Assembly: GCA_019694165.1 (NCBI GenBank)
Contig: JAIBCL010000007.1
Span: 1 to 64,000, forward strand
Length of the DNA: 64,000 nt
Source of the DNA: Verrucomicrobiaceae bacterium
GTDB lineage: Bacteria > Verrucomicrobiota > Verrucomicrobiia > Verrucomicrobiales > Verrucomicrobiaceae
Direction: 5' to 3'
The notes beneath the pieces are model-generated. The model was given only the letters and a program-made list of their open reading frames with translations. It searched no databases and was not told where the DNA came from. How positions within the stretch are numbered: the stretch's first letter is position 1; each line of letters opens with the position of its first letter. A program made the position numbers and the translations under genes. Positions 18,466 through 26,838 of the stretch are shown piece by piece.

Positions 18466-19902
18466 TTACGGCACCGCCACCGTCCATCCCGCTTTCAATA
18501 GCTCGGCCATCTGCTTCACCCGCCCCGAGTTCGCTGCTTCACCCGCGATGTTCGTGTTCTCCTTCGGATCGTTCTTCTCGTCGTAAAGCTCCGAGCCCAC
18601 GAGTTCACTCTTCGGATCGCGCCACTCGGTGTAGCGCCATTGGTCGGTGCGGATGGAGCGGCCCATGATCGGCGGCTTGCCAGGGCGCAGGTATTGGCTG
18701 AACACGGCTTGCTTCCACGGTTGCTCCGGTTTGTCGAGCAAGGGCACGAAGCTTTTGCCTTCGAGATGCTTCGGCAGCGAAAGGCCACATAGCTCCGCCA
18801 GCGTCGGGTAGATGTCCACGAACTCCACGAGCGCCTTCGTGCGCCGACCGGCTTTTTGCCCCGGCGTGGTCACGATGAGCGGAATGTGTGTGCCGAGTTC
18901 GAAGTTCGTCATCTTGGTGAAGATGCCGTTCTCGCCAAGGTGATAACCGTGATCGCCGAGCAGCACGACGATCGTGTTCTCGCGCAAGCCGAGGCGGTCG
19001 AGTTCATCAAGCACGCGACCGATCTGCGCATCGACAAAGCTCGTGCAGGCGCGATAGCCGCGGATCAGATTCAGCGCCATCGCATCCGGGATGCCACCCT
19101 TCGCAGGCACGCCGCCGTAGGTGCGCAGTTCATACCAATTGTGCATCGCGGGCTCGGGCACGTTCTTCGGCGGAAAGTAATTGTCCGGCAGCTTGATCGT
19201 CTCCGGCGGATACAAGTCCCAGTATTTCTGCGGACAGGTGAACGGCAGATGCGGCTTCAAGAAACCGACACCGAGGAAAAACGGCTTCTCCATTGTCTTT
19301 AATCGCTGCAGCGTCTCGATGGCCTTCGCAGCGATCTGTCCATCGGGATACACATCATCTGCTTCGTTTGACGCCTCGAAGGGTGGCCCACGCGAGAGCT
19401 TCGATCCACCCTTCTTCGACTCCTTGATGAGATCGTTCGACTCCTGCGTGAACCAACTCCGATACGTCTCAGCGCGATACCACGACGGCTCGCTCCACGA
19501 TTGCGGATCATCGCCCGGCTCCTTCTCGCTGTGATGAAAAATCTTCCCGAGCGACAGCGAGTGCCAGCCGTTGTTCTTGAACAACTGCGGCAGCGTCAGC
19601 ACGTCCGGCATGTTCGGACGCAGGAAGTGCTGGTTATCAAACACGCCCGTCGTGTCCGGACGACAACCACTGAGCAAACTGCTGCGCGAGCAGTTGCACA
19701 CCGCCACCTGGCAATACGCGCGCTCGAAGAGCACTCCACTGGAAGCGAGCCTGTCGAGGTTCGGCGTCTTCATGTGCGCAGCACCGTAGCATCCAAGCTC
19801 GGGCCGCAGATCATCGACGACGATGAAGAGGACATTCGGCTTCGCCGCGAATGACGAATGCAGAATAACGAATGTCGAAATGAAGAAGAGCAGGCGTCGC
19901 AT
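18466..19902 (-). CDS. Secreted sulfatase, iduronate-2-sulfatase-like, with variant active-site motif
   Basis: The 478-residue protein is an S1-type sulfatase with a signal peptide (MRRLLFFISTFVILHSSFAA) and N-terminal KPNVLFIVVDDLRPELGCYG (metal Asp pair at 30-31). It also has LLGDHGYHLGENG and GVGFLKPHLPF, as in iduronate-2-sulfatases. The formylglycine motif, normally CxPSR or CxAxR, reads C69-N-C-S-R73, with Cys instead of Pro or Ala. The Cys to be converted (C69) and the Arg are kept. The signal peptide is partly encoded by a dispersed repeat at 19849-19874. It lies four bases downstream of a second sulfatase. Confidence 0.9.
   Translation of the reverse strand: MRRLLFFISTFVILHSSFAAKPNVLFIVVDDLRPELGCYGAAHMKTPNLDRLASSGVLFERAYCQVAVCNCSRSSLLSGCRPDTTGVFDNQHFLRPNMPDVLTLPQLFKNNGWHSLSLGKIFHHSEKEPGDDPQSWSEPSWYRAETYRSWFTQESNDLIKESKKGGSKLSRGPPFEASNEADDVYPDGQIAAKAIETLQRLKTMEKPFFLGVGFLKPHLPFTCPQKYWDLYPPETIKLPDNYFPPKNVPEPAMHNWYELRTYGGVPAKGGIPDAMALNLIRGYRACTSFVDAQIGRVLDELDRLGLRENTIVVLLGDHGYHLGENGIFTKMTNFELGTHIPLIVTTPGQKAGRRTKALVEFVDIYPTLAELCGLSLPKHLEGKSFVPLLDKPEQPWKQAVFSQYLRPGKPPIMGRSIRTDQWRYTEWRDPKSELVGSELYDEKNDPKENTNIAGEAANSGRVKQMAELLKAGWTVAVP
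19849..19874. repeat. Dispersed GAATGACGAATG repeat, copy 2 (inside signal-peptide codons)
   Basis: This copy differs at one of 26 positions from copy 1 at 1051-1076. On the minus strand it encodes FVILHSSF, the hydrophobic core of the sulfatase signal peptide. Confidence 0.7.
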
Positions 19903-19906
19903 GATG

Positions 19907-21409
19907 TCAGTTGGCTTTCTTCTTGGATTCGGATTCGCGCAAACGTTGCACCTTCGGCTTGTAGCCGGCGGAGAGGTTCACCTGCGTGGAGCGCAGCTGC
20001 GTGAGCAGCTTGCCGCGCATAGTGCTGAGTGCCTCGCGATGCTCCGGCGACTCCGAGATATCGTGCATCTCCAGCGGATCGTTTTCGAGATCGAAGAGGT
20101 ATTCACGCTCTTCGTCTGCCCAATACTTGAATCGCGCATCACAGGCCATCATGCGCAGCGGTGCTTTGTCGCCGATCTCGCTGATCGCGACGGGGCGAAT
20201 GCTTTCCTTTGCACCGGTCGTGATGGGCAGCAGCGACTTCGCAAAGCGACCCGCACTGACTTCACCGCCGACGGCTTCGACGATGGTCGGATACACGTCC
20301 ATCATCTGCACCGGGGCCTTGCTGCGTCCGGCTTTCACATGATCCGGCCAGCGCACGACGAGTGGCACGCGCACGGACTCCTCGTAAAATCGCCCCTTCG
20401 TGAGATAACCATGGCCGCCCATCATCTCGCCATGATCGGTAGTGAAGACGAAGAGTGTCTTGCCCCAGGTGCCGCGCGCTTTCACCGCGTCGATCAATCG
20501 TGCGATGCAATCATCCGCGAGCGCCATCTTGCCGAGGTAGTTGGCGAGCATCCGCTTCGTCGCGGCTTGATCGAGCGCATGGCCTTCGCGCAGATACTTC
20601 TCGGGCACATTCGCAGGCAGTGTGAGTCTCTCGGGATCGAACATCGTCGCGTAATCACCCGGCGCGTCGAGTGGCGGATGCGGCGAGTGCAGGCTGACCA
20701 CGAGGCACATCGGCTTGGACTTCGACTGTGCGCAAATGTAATCGACCGCCAGCCCGGTGGTAAACCAGTCATGGTAGTCATCCGTCTTCACCACGCTCGC
20801 ACGCGGCTCGAACTCGCCCTTCACATAGCGATCGCGAAGATCATCCGCCACGTTTTGAAGCAAACCCTTCTCCCGCAGATACTCCACATAAGGATCGCGA
20901 CCCTTCACCGAGTCCGGCGGCCCCGAGATGTCTGCGACGTGATCCAGCCCGAGCGCCTTGAAGAACGCGCCGCTGTTCTTGAAGTCCTCGTGCCAGGCCG
21001 GACCTGCCGTCCAGTGCGTCTTGCCAATCTGTGCCGTCGTGAGTCCCGCGCGCTTGATGTCGAGAAACATCGTCGCGTCCTCCGGCTTCGGATAGTAGCG
21101 CGCACCATTGCCCCACAGCTCATGGCCGCCATTGTGCGGATACAAACCCGTGAGCAACGACACACGCGCGGGCATGCACACCGGCGAAGTCGTGTAGCAC
21201 GCATCGAAGATCATGCCCTCCTTCGCCACTCCGTCGAGATGCGGCGTGCGCACTTCCTTGTTGTCCCAGCTCATGTAGCGCGGGCTCCATTGATCGGCGA
21301 TGACCACGAGCACGTCGGGCTTCGGAGCAGCGAAGAGCAAAGCGCTAAGAGCGAAGAAGAAGACGGGCAGCAATCTCACGATGCCTGTGAACGTGGCACC
21401 GTGAGTCAT
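19907..21409 (-). CDS. Secreted sulfatase, arylsulfatase/choline-sulfatase-like
   Basis: The 500-residue protein is a type I sulfatase with a signal peptide (VRLLPVFFFALSALLF), PDVLVVIADQWSPRYM, and an intact formylglycine motif C78-M-P-A-R82 followed by VSLLTG. The second half carries FVFTTDHGEMMGGHGYLTKG, the conserved Asp-His metal site. The ATG at 21409 is chosen over the one at 21430 because the family signal begins there. It is flanked by two other sulfatases, upstream with an 85-base gap holding a hairpin and downstream with four bases. The target sulfated sugar is unknown. Confidence 0.9.
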   Translation of the reverse strand: MTHGATFTGIVRLLPVFFFALSALLFAAPKPDVLVVIADQWSPRYMSWDNKEVRTPHLDGVAKEGMIFDACYTTSPVCMPARVSLLTGLYPHNGGHELWGNGARYYPKPEDATMFLDIKRAGLTTAQIGKTHWTAGPAWHEDFKNSGAFFKALGLDHVADISGPPDSVKGRDPYVEYLREKGLLQNVADDLRDRYVKGEFEPRASVVKTDDYHDWFTTGLAVDYICAQSKSKPMCLVVSLHSPHPPLDAPGDYATMFDPERLTLPANVPEKYLREGHALDQAATKRMLANYLGKMALADDCIARLIDAVKARGTWGKTLFVFTTDHGEMMGGHGYLTKGRFYEESVRVPLVVRWPDHVKAGRSKAPVQMMDVYPTIVEAVGGEVSAGRFAKSLLPITTGAKESIRPVAISEIGDKAPLRMMACDARFKYWADEEREYLFDLENDPLEMHDISESPEHREALSTMRGKLLTQLRSTQVNLSAGYKPKVQRLRESESKKKAN

Positions 21410-21464
21410 GTGTCGGGCATTTGGCGACAAGCGCGAATGCGCAGAGATGTCTTCTCAAGCGCCT

Positions 21465-21485
21465 GGGGCGGTTACAAACCGCCCC
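21465..21485. repeat. Hairpin GGGGCGGTT-ACA-AACCGCCCC
   Basis: A perfect 9-bp stem with a 3-base loop lies in the 85-base gap between two sulfatase genes. Similar GGGCGG/CCGCCC hairpins occur at 40200, 49798 and 50418, so it may be a REP-like dispersed element. Confidence 0.65.
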
Positions 21486-21494
21486 TCCTTGTGC

Positions 21495-23219
21495 TCACTT
21501 CTTCCCGCTCTTGATGAACTCATCACGAGTCACGAAGCCGTCACTGTTCGCGTCGAGTTTCTTGAAGCGTTCCTTCGCCGCGCCCTTGTCGCCGCTTTGG
21601 CCTGCGAGGTAGTCCGCCTCGTTCAACTGCGTCTTGCCATGATAGAGACGGTCATAGCGCACATCGCGCGGCTCGTCGGAGTTACTGCCTTTCTTCACGG
21701 TCGTCGGAGCTGCTGCGGTCTTCTTCACCGGCGCTGCCGATCCCACCGGCGGTAGATGCTTCGCCATCGCCTCGATCACGGACTTCATCTCCGGCTTGTC
21801 AGCCAGGCTCACGGTTTCGTTTGGATCGGCCAGTTCATCATAGAGTTCAGTGGCGACGATCTTCTCGCCACTGCGCTCCCGCCAGAAGGTGCAGCGGTAG
21901 TGCTCATCGCGGATGCTGTAGCCCATCGCCGGGCCGTCCGGCGTGCCGCGCGGATACTGGCTAATGGCTACCTTTTGCATCGGTGCCTTCGCGTTCTCGA
22001 GATACGGTTTCAGACTCTTGCCGTCGAGTCCGGCAGGAATGCTGAGTCCGCAGACGTCGGCGAGCGTGGGATAGACATCGAGGAACTCCACCGGCGCATC
22101 GCACTTCTGCCCGGCGGTCTTTTGTTGCGGCACGCTGATGAGCAAGGGCGCGCGTGTGGCGATCTCGAAGTTCGTGTGCTTGTGCCACAGGCCGTGGTCG
22201 CCGAGCTGCCAGCCGTGATCGCCCCAGAGCACGATGATCGTGTTGTCTGCGAGGCCTTCGGCTTCGAGCGCATCGAGCAGGCGGCCGATGTTGTGATCGG
22301 TGAAGCTGATCGCCGCATAGTAGCCGTGGCGCAGCGTCTTCGCGAAGTCGGCAGGGATCGGATTCCCCTTCGGCACGCCGACGTAGTTGTGCAGCTCGCT
22401 GTTGTTATGTCCGGCGAACTCGGGGCAGCCTTCCGGCAGATGGTCAATCGCGGGCAACGGGATCTTGTCCGGATCGTAGAGGTCCCAATACTTCTTCGGC
22501 GAGACGAAGGGCAGATGCGGCTTGATGAACCCGACCGCGAGGAAGAACGGCTCGCCCTGCCGCTTGAGCGCGTGGATGCGCTTCACGGCTTCCGCTGCGG
22601 TGGCACCATCAGGGAGTTCATCGTCTGACTTCGGACTCATCTCGAAGGCTGGACCCGCCTTGCCTTTGCCCTTCTTGTTCTCCAGCGGCTTGTCGTTGTC
22701 GTCACCGGTCGCTTTCGCGGAATACTCGCTGACGTTAACCTCGTGGCGCGTGGTGGTGCGCTTGGTCCAGTCGTTCGGGTCCACGTCCACCTCATAGCCT
22801 TTCGGATACCAGTGCGGCGCATTCCAGGAGCGACCATCTTCAAAGCCATGATGGTAGATCTTGCTCAGCGCGGAGCAGTAGTAGCCGTTCTCCTTGAAGT
22901 GCTGCGGCAGCGCGATGGCATCCGGCAAGGCCACGCGGAAGTGCGTCTCCAGGTCCCACACCTTCGTCGCGTCTGGTCTGCGCCCGGTGAGCAATGACGA
23001 CCGCGACGGCGAGCACACGGCCTGCTGGCAATACGCATGATTGAAGACCATGCCGCGCGCTGCGATGCGGTCGATGTTTGGCGTCTTCACGACGGTGTTG
23101 CCATAGCAGCCGAGTTCAGGCCGCATGTCGTCCACGGCGATGAAGAGGACGTTGGGCTTCGCGGCGAAAGCTGAACTTAGAATGACGAATGACGAGAGGC
23201 AGGCGGCCAGAGATTTCAT
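21495..23219 (-). CDS. Secreted sulfatase with C-terminal EF-hand
   Basis: This 574-residue protein has a signal peptide (MKSLAACLSSFVILSSAFAA), the start KPNVLFIAVDDMRPELGCYG, an intact motif C69-S-P-S-R73 and WGDHGWQLGDHGLW. That places it with iduronate-2-sulfatase-like enzymes. After the sulfatase domain a lysine- and alanine-rich linker (APVKKTAAAPTTVKK) leads to DANSDGFVTRDE, a complete EF-hand loop. It probably binds calcium and may dock the enzyme. Together with the two sulfatases and the nucleoside hydrolase downstream it forms a likely operon. The start at 23219 replaces an ATG seven codons upstream. Confidence 0.9.
   Translation of the reverse strand: MKSLAACLSSFVILSSAFAAKPNVLFIAVDDMRPELGCYGNTVVKTPNIDRIAARGMVFNHAYCQQAVCSPSRSSLLTGRRPDATKVWDLETHFRVALPDAIALPQHFKENGYYCSALSKIYHHGFEDGRSWNAPHWYPKGYEVDVDPNDWTKRTTTRHEVNVSEYSAKATGDDNDKPLENKKGKGKAGPAFEMSPKSDDELPDGATAAEAVKRIHALKRQGEPFFLAVGFIKPHLPFVSPKKYWDLYDPDKIPLPAIDHLPEGCPEFAGHNNSELHNYVGVPKGNPIPADFAKTLRHGYYAAISFTDHNIGRLLDALEAEGLADNTIIVLWGDHGWQLGDHGLWHKHTNFEIATRAPLLISVPQQKTAGQKCDAPVEFLDVYPTLADVCGLSIPAGLDGKSLKPYLENAKAPMQKVAISQYPRGTPDGPAMGYSIRDEHYRCTFWRERSGEKIVATELYDELADPNETVSLADKPEMKSVIEAMAKHLPPVGSAAPVKKTAAAPTTVKKGSNSDEPRDVRYDRLYHGKTQLNEADYLAGQSGDKGAAKERFKKLDANSDGFVTRDEFIKSGKK
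23180..23191. repeat. Dispersed GAATGACGAATG repeat, copy 3 (inside signal-peptide codons)
   Basis: One full 12-base unit, followed by a divergent second unit, lies in the signal-peptide codons of the EF-hand sulfatase. On the minus strand it contributes to FVILSS. Confidence 0.55.
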
Positions 23220-23307
23220 GACTGGCTGTGAACGAAGCAAGGAAGGCGATGTAGCACGAACTGTGAGACACGCCCTGAAGCGTCACATCAGCGGCCTTCT
23301 TCTCCGT

Positions 23308-23342
23308 GCGTCTGATCACGATCTCGCTGGCGTCTGATCGCG
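23308..23342. promoter_or_regulatory. Tandem direct repeat upstream of the sulfatase operon (candidate operator)
   Basis: The 13-base words GCGTCTGATCACG (23308-23320) and GCGTCTGATCGCG (23330-23342) differ at one position. They are spaced exactly 22 bp apart, about two DNA helical turns. They lie 89 to 123 bases upstream of the EF-hand sulfatase start and just past the end of the FAD oxidoreductase gene. This is the layout expected for a pair of regulator half-sites; the binding protein is unknown. Confidence 0.45.
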
Positions 23343-23358
23343 TGATCGAGGACGCCCC

Positions 23359-25566
23359 CTATGAGCCGAGCCACACCCACCGCACGCCATCCACGACCAC
23401 CGCGCCATCGGTGCCGCCGTTCGTGATCTGCACCGTACCGTTTTCACCGGCGTGGAACTTGAATTCGCCGACGGGCGTGAAGTTGAAGGGCGTCGTCTCC
23501 TTGTGCTCATCGACGGCGAGCTTCTTCACGCCTTCCGCGCAATGTATCACGAGCGGCACGTTCGTTGCATGGCCACGCGCGGCACGGAAGCCCAGGCATA
23601 GCTGGTACCGGCCCGCGCGTGGCAGATTCGGCTGGAAGAGAATGCGCGCGGGTGTCTTCGCGCCCTTGCGCACCACATCGCGATGCACTCCGGGGCCGAA
23701 GAAGACGTCGGGCCTGCGCACACCGGCTTTGATCACGACGTCGGGCCGCGTGCCGTCCCAGCGACCGAAGCTTTCGGCCTCAAAATCATCGACGGTCACG
23801 TCCTTGCCGATGGCGAGACCCACCGGCACCTCCACGGTGACCAGCCGGCGGAAGCCTTCGCTGTCCAGCACCAGGGCGGAGACGGTGTAAACCTTGTCGA
23901 GTTCAAAGGCGTGGTCCGCCTTGCGGTTCGCGCCATCGACGGTGCCATTGCCGTCGAAATCCCACCATGTCTGCATGATCGGGTTCAACACAACACCTTC
24001 CTTCGCGGTGAAATGCACGACCTCGCCGACCTTCGGATGCTCCGGCGTCCACACGATCTTCACCGGCGGCTGGTAGCCCGCGTCGAGGATCGCGCCGTCG
24101 CTGCGTAAAACCTCGCGCAGTTTCGCGGCGTCCACTTTTTGCACGGCACCCTTCGCCTCGATCGCCAGATGCGCCGCGGTGCCGGCCGCCTGGCCGAGCA
24201 TCATGAACACCGGCTCCATGCGCGTGGAGCAATACGCCACATGCGTCGAGGACAGGCACACAGGCACGAGCAGATTCGGATGATCGATCGGCGTGAGGCT
24301 GCGATACGGAATGTCATACGGATGCACGGCGACGTGCTGCGTCTGCTCCGTCTCGTAGCCGGTGCCGTTCCATATCCACTGAATCCAATGGCAGTCCACG
24401 CCATAGCTGCCGGAGCACACGCCATCGGCCTTCCAGCGGTCCTGCGTCACGTCGCGCTCGCACATGATGTAAGCGCCGAGCATCCGCCGGCCCGTGCGCA
24501 CGTAGAGCTGGAAGGGGAAGTTGCCGTTGTCGGTAAATTCATCCTTCGGAAGGCCCCAGCCGCGCACTTCGTTGCGGAAGGCCTCGGGCAGTTCGGGGTC
24601 GTTCTGCAAGTACCAGAGCCGGCTGAGAAAGTAATCGCGCTCCTTCGCCGCGATGCGATCACGCGTTTCCCAATCGCCCTCGATGTAGCCCTCGCTGTTG
24701 CCGACGAAGTCACACCAGTTCGCGTCATACTTTTCGTTCGGTCCAGCCTTGCCGATCGTGGTGGTGAAAAGATTGCCGAAGCCTTTGATCGCGCCCTTCT
24801 TCGCGCGCTCGCCGTCGGTCCTCGCGAACGGCGTCGGATCATAGTGCGCCGGCTTTGGAAAGAGCACGCGGTTCGCCGTGTCGGACGTGACGCACACGCG
24901 GTAGTTGTAGGCCATCGTGCGATGATCGCCGAGACCGCGAAGCTGCCCGGGTCCTTCGCTCAGACCCGCCAGGTATTCGCCAAACTCCGCCTTCGCCTCG
25001 CGACCGATGCGATACGGCACGCGCGCGCCGGCCAGCACATCGCCCTCGTAGCTGGCATCGATGAAGACGTCTCCGGTAAATGTCTTCGCCGTCTTCGTTG
25101 CGAGATCATAAACGACCAGTTCTTTGATCGTCGTCTTGTCGAGCGTCACGCTTTTGTAGCGATGCGCACGGTAGATCGTGACCTTCTTCATCTCGGCGAG
25201 CATTTGCTCGAAGATCATCTCCGCCACCTTTGGCTCAAACTTGAGCCCTTCGTGGCAATCCTTCACCTGCTTCGAGTCCGCGCCGTAGGTCGTCGTGTAA
25301 TGCTTCAGCACGCGTTTGAAAAACTCGTCCGCCAGTCCGCCGACCGTTTTGCGATCGCCGATGTCGGTGGCAGTCAGTCCTCCGCTCACCACACCGCCGA
25401 CGTGCTTGTTGACGTCCACCAGCGCCACTGTGTTTCCGTGCCGCGCTGCGGCGACGGCGGACATCACACCGGCCGGTGTGCCGCCGTAGATGATCACATC
25501 CGCGCGTTCAACGGCGAGACCGGGGAAGGAAACGAGACAAAAGACGATCGCGAAGCGAGTAATCAT
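23359..25566 (-). CDS. Secreted FAD-dependent oxidoreductase with golvesin-like C-terminus
   Basis: The 735-residue product has a signal peptide (MITRFAIVFCLVSFPGLA) and a Rossmann FAD fold (ADVIIYGGTPAGVMSAVAAA, then GGVVSGGL). The middle part follows the xanthan lyase-like oxidoreductase family (VFIDASYEGDVLAGARVPY). It then has a PKD-like segment (GEVVHFTAKEGVVLNP) and a final beta domain of golvesin/Xly type (LPRAGRYQLCLGF, GGTDGAVVVDGVRWVW). It would oxidise or rearrange a sugar-derived substrate in the periplasm. It sits upstream of the sulfatase operon, but separated by 139 bases that contain the direct-repeat operator candidate. Confidence 0.85.
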   Translation of the reverse strand: MITRFAIVFCLVSFPGLAVERADVIIYGGTPAGVMSAVAAARHGNTVALVDVNKHVGGVVSGGLTATDIGDRKTVGGLADEFFKRVLKHYTTTYGADSKQVKDCHEGLKFEPKVAEMIFEQMLAEMKKVTIYRAHRYKSVTLDKTTIKELVVYDLATKTAKTFTGDVFIDASYEGDVLAGARVPYRIGREAKAEFGEYLAGLSEGPGQLRGLGDHRTMAYNYRVCVTSDTANRVLFPKPAHYDPTPFARTDGERAKKGAIKGFGNLFTTTIGKAGPNEKYDANWCDFVGNSEGYIEGDWETRDRIAAKERDYFLSRLWYLQNDPELPEAFRNEVRGWGLPKDEFTDNGNFPFQLYVRTGRRMLGAYIMCERDVTQDRWKADGVCSGSYGVDCHWIQWIWNGTGYETEQTQHVAVHPYDIPYRSLTPIDHPNLLVPVCLSSTHVAYCSTRMEPVFMMLGQAAGTAAHLAIEAKGAVQKVDAAKLREVLRSDGAILDAGYQPPVKIVWTPEHPKVGEVVHFTAKEGVVLNPIMQTWWDFDGNGTVDGANRKADHAFELDKVYTVSALVLDSEGFRRLVTVEVPVGLAIGKDVTVDDFEAESFGRWDGTRPDVVIKAGVRRPDVFFGPGVHRDVVRKGAKTPARILFQPNLPRAGRYQLCLGFRAARGHATNVPLVIHCAEGVKKLAVDEHKETTPFNFTPVGEFKFHAGENGTVQITNGGTDGAVVVDGVRWVWLGS

Positions 25567-25630
25567 GCGCCCGAAACGGCGGGTTGATCGCAGTCATTCA
25601 CTGAATGAGCCGCTCACGACGCGGCGTGAC

Positions 25631-25754
25631 CGTGGGGCGACCGGCCCGGTTCCAACGATTCTCCGACCAGCCCGGTCACGTCTTGCATGTAGTTCAGCGG
25701 GCGAGGACCCTCGCCGGACGGTTGCGGACGGAACGGGACCCGTCGCTCCAAGCG
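25631..25754. repeat. Imperfect inverted repeat flanking a small hairpin
   Basis: The 190-base gap between the FAD oxidoreductase and the ddl gene contains two related arms. They are CGTGGGGCGACCGGCCCGG (25631-25649, continuing to 25653) and, on the other strand, the segment 25730-25754 beginning GGAACGGGACCCGTCGCTCC. They pair with several mismatches. A small stem GCGAG-GACC-CTCGC lies between them. No gene or terminator is convincing here. Confidence 0.45.
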
Positions 25755-25757
25755 CCA

Positions 25758-26678
25758 CTACGCCCGCGCCGCCAGCGACAGCTCGATGATGCGCACGCAC
25801 AGCTCCGGGAATTCGATGCCGGCCGCGCGGGCGGCCTTTGGCAGCAGGCTGCTCGAGGTCATGCCGGGGATGGTGTTCACCTCGAGCACGAAGGGCTGGC
25901 CGTCATTGCGAAGCATGATGTCCACGCGGCCATACACAAGATCGCCGCACGACTTGAAGGCGGCCAGTGCGGCATCCTGCACGCGTGTCGTCGTCGCTTC
26001 ATCGAATGGCGCCGGGCAGTGGTAGAAGGTCTTTCCGGTGCCGTGCATCCACGGGTACTTGTTGTTGATGTCGTAAAAGCCCTCGACCGGTTCAATGTGG
26101 ATGATCGGCAGCACCTGATCGCCCAGCACACCGACGGTGAGTTCCTTTCCGGCTATGTATTCCTCCACCATCGTCGTGCTGCCGAAGCGCTTCTCGTCCT
26201 CCACCGCCGACCGCCACTCGGCGTCGGTATGGCAGATGTGGACGCCGACGCTGGATCCCTCACGAGGCGGCTTGGCGACCACCGGGAACGGGATCGTCAG
26301 CGGCTCCGAGCCATCGAGCGGATACTCCAGGGAGCGTGGCGTCGGCACGCCGGCGCCGATGAACCTTTGCTTGCTCAGGAACTTGTCGAAGGCGATGCGG
26401 CTCTCCTCGACACCCGCGCCCGTGTAACGGATGCCGCGCTGCTCGAGGATGGCTTGAATCTGGCCGTCCTCGCCAAACGTGCCGTGGATCAGATTCATCG
26501 CGATGAAAACGTCCGAAGGCACCTCGAAATCCGGCCCGCCGACATCGACCTCGACCACATCGGCGCCGAGAAACCGCAGGGCTTCACACACGCTCTCCGC
26601 CGTCTTGATGGACACTTCGCGTTCCGAGCCTGGGCCGCCTTTGAGCACGGCGATTTTCTTCTTCGTGAGATCGAGCAT
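25758..26678 (-). CDS. ddl: D-alanine--D-alanine ligase
   Basis: This ATP-grasp enzyme joins two D-alanines for peptidoglycan. From the chosen ATG at 26678 it is 306 residues. Family marks are VLKGGPGSEREVS near the N-terminus, HGTFGEDGQIQAILE, VVAKPPREGSSVGV, GRVDIMLRNDGQPFVLEVNTIPGMTSSS (in parts) and SLLPKAARAAGI. All expected ATP and Mg-binding residues seem present. The start is uncertain: an in-frame ATG at 26687 is also possible, and the frame is open to 26864. It is cytoplasmic and essential in most bacteria, and stands among unrelated secreted-enzyme genes. Confidence 0.95.
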   Translation of the reverse strand: MLDLTKKKIAVLKGGPGSEREVSIKTAESVCEALRFLGADVVEVDVGGPDFEVPSDVFIAMNLIHGTFGEDGQIQAILEQRGIRYTGAGVEESRIAFDKFLSKQRFIGAGVPTPRSLEYPLDGSEPLTIPFPVVAKPPREGSSVGVHICHTDAEWRSAVEDEKRFGSTTMVEEYIAGKELTVGVLGDQVLPIIHIEPVEGFYDINNKYPWMHGTGKTFYHCPAPFDEATTTRVQDAALAAFKSCGDLVYGRVDIMLRNDGQPFVLEVNTIPGMTSSSLLPKAARAAGIEFPELCVRIIELSLAARA

Positions 26679-26838
26679 GGCGCGCATCCATGCAGCAGCA
26701 GCCGGGAGGCGCAAACTGAAATTCCCTTGAGCGGCCGCCGCGGTCGTTCGGGCCGGCACAGCATCGCGACGCGCGTTCCTGGCATGATCGGTTACGCACC
26801 GGCACATCGTGCCTGGTGCCGCCGGCCCATGCCGCCGA

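Noticed and set aside
25594-25800. 68-residue minus-strand frame with repeated GATGPVP-like words
   Set aside because: The repeated words come from an imperfect DNA inverted repeat between genes, and the frame overlaps the ddl stop. Not a gene.
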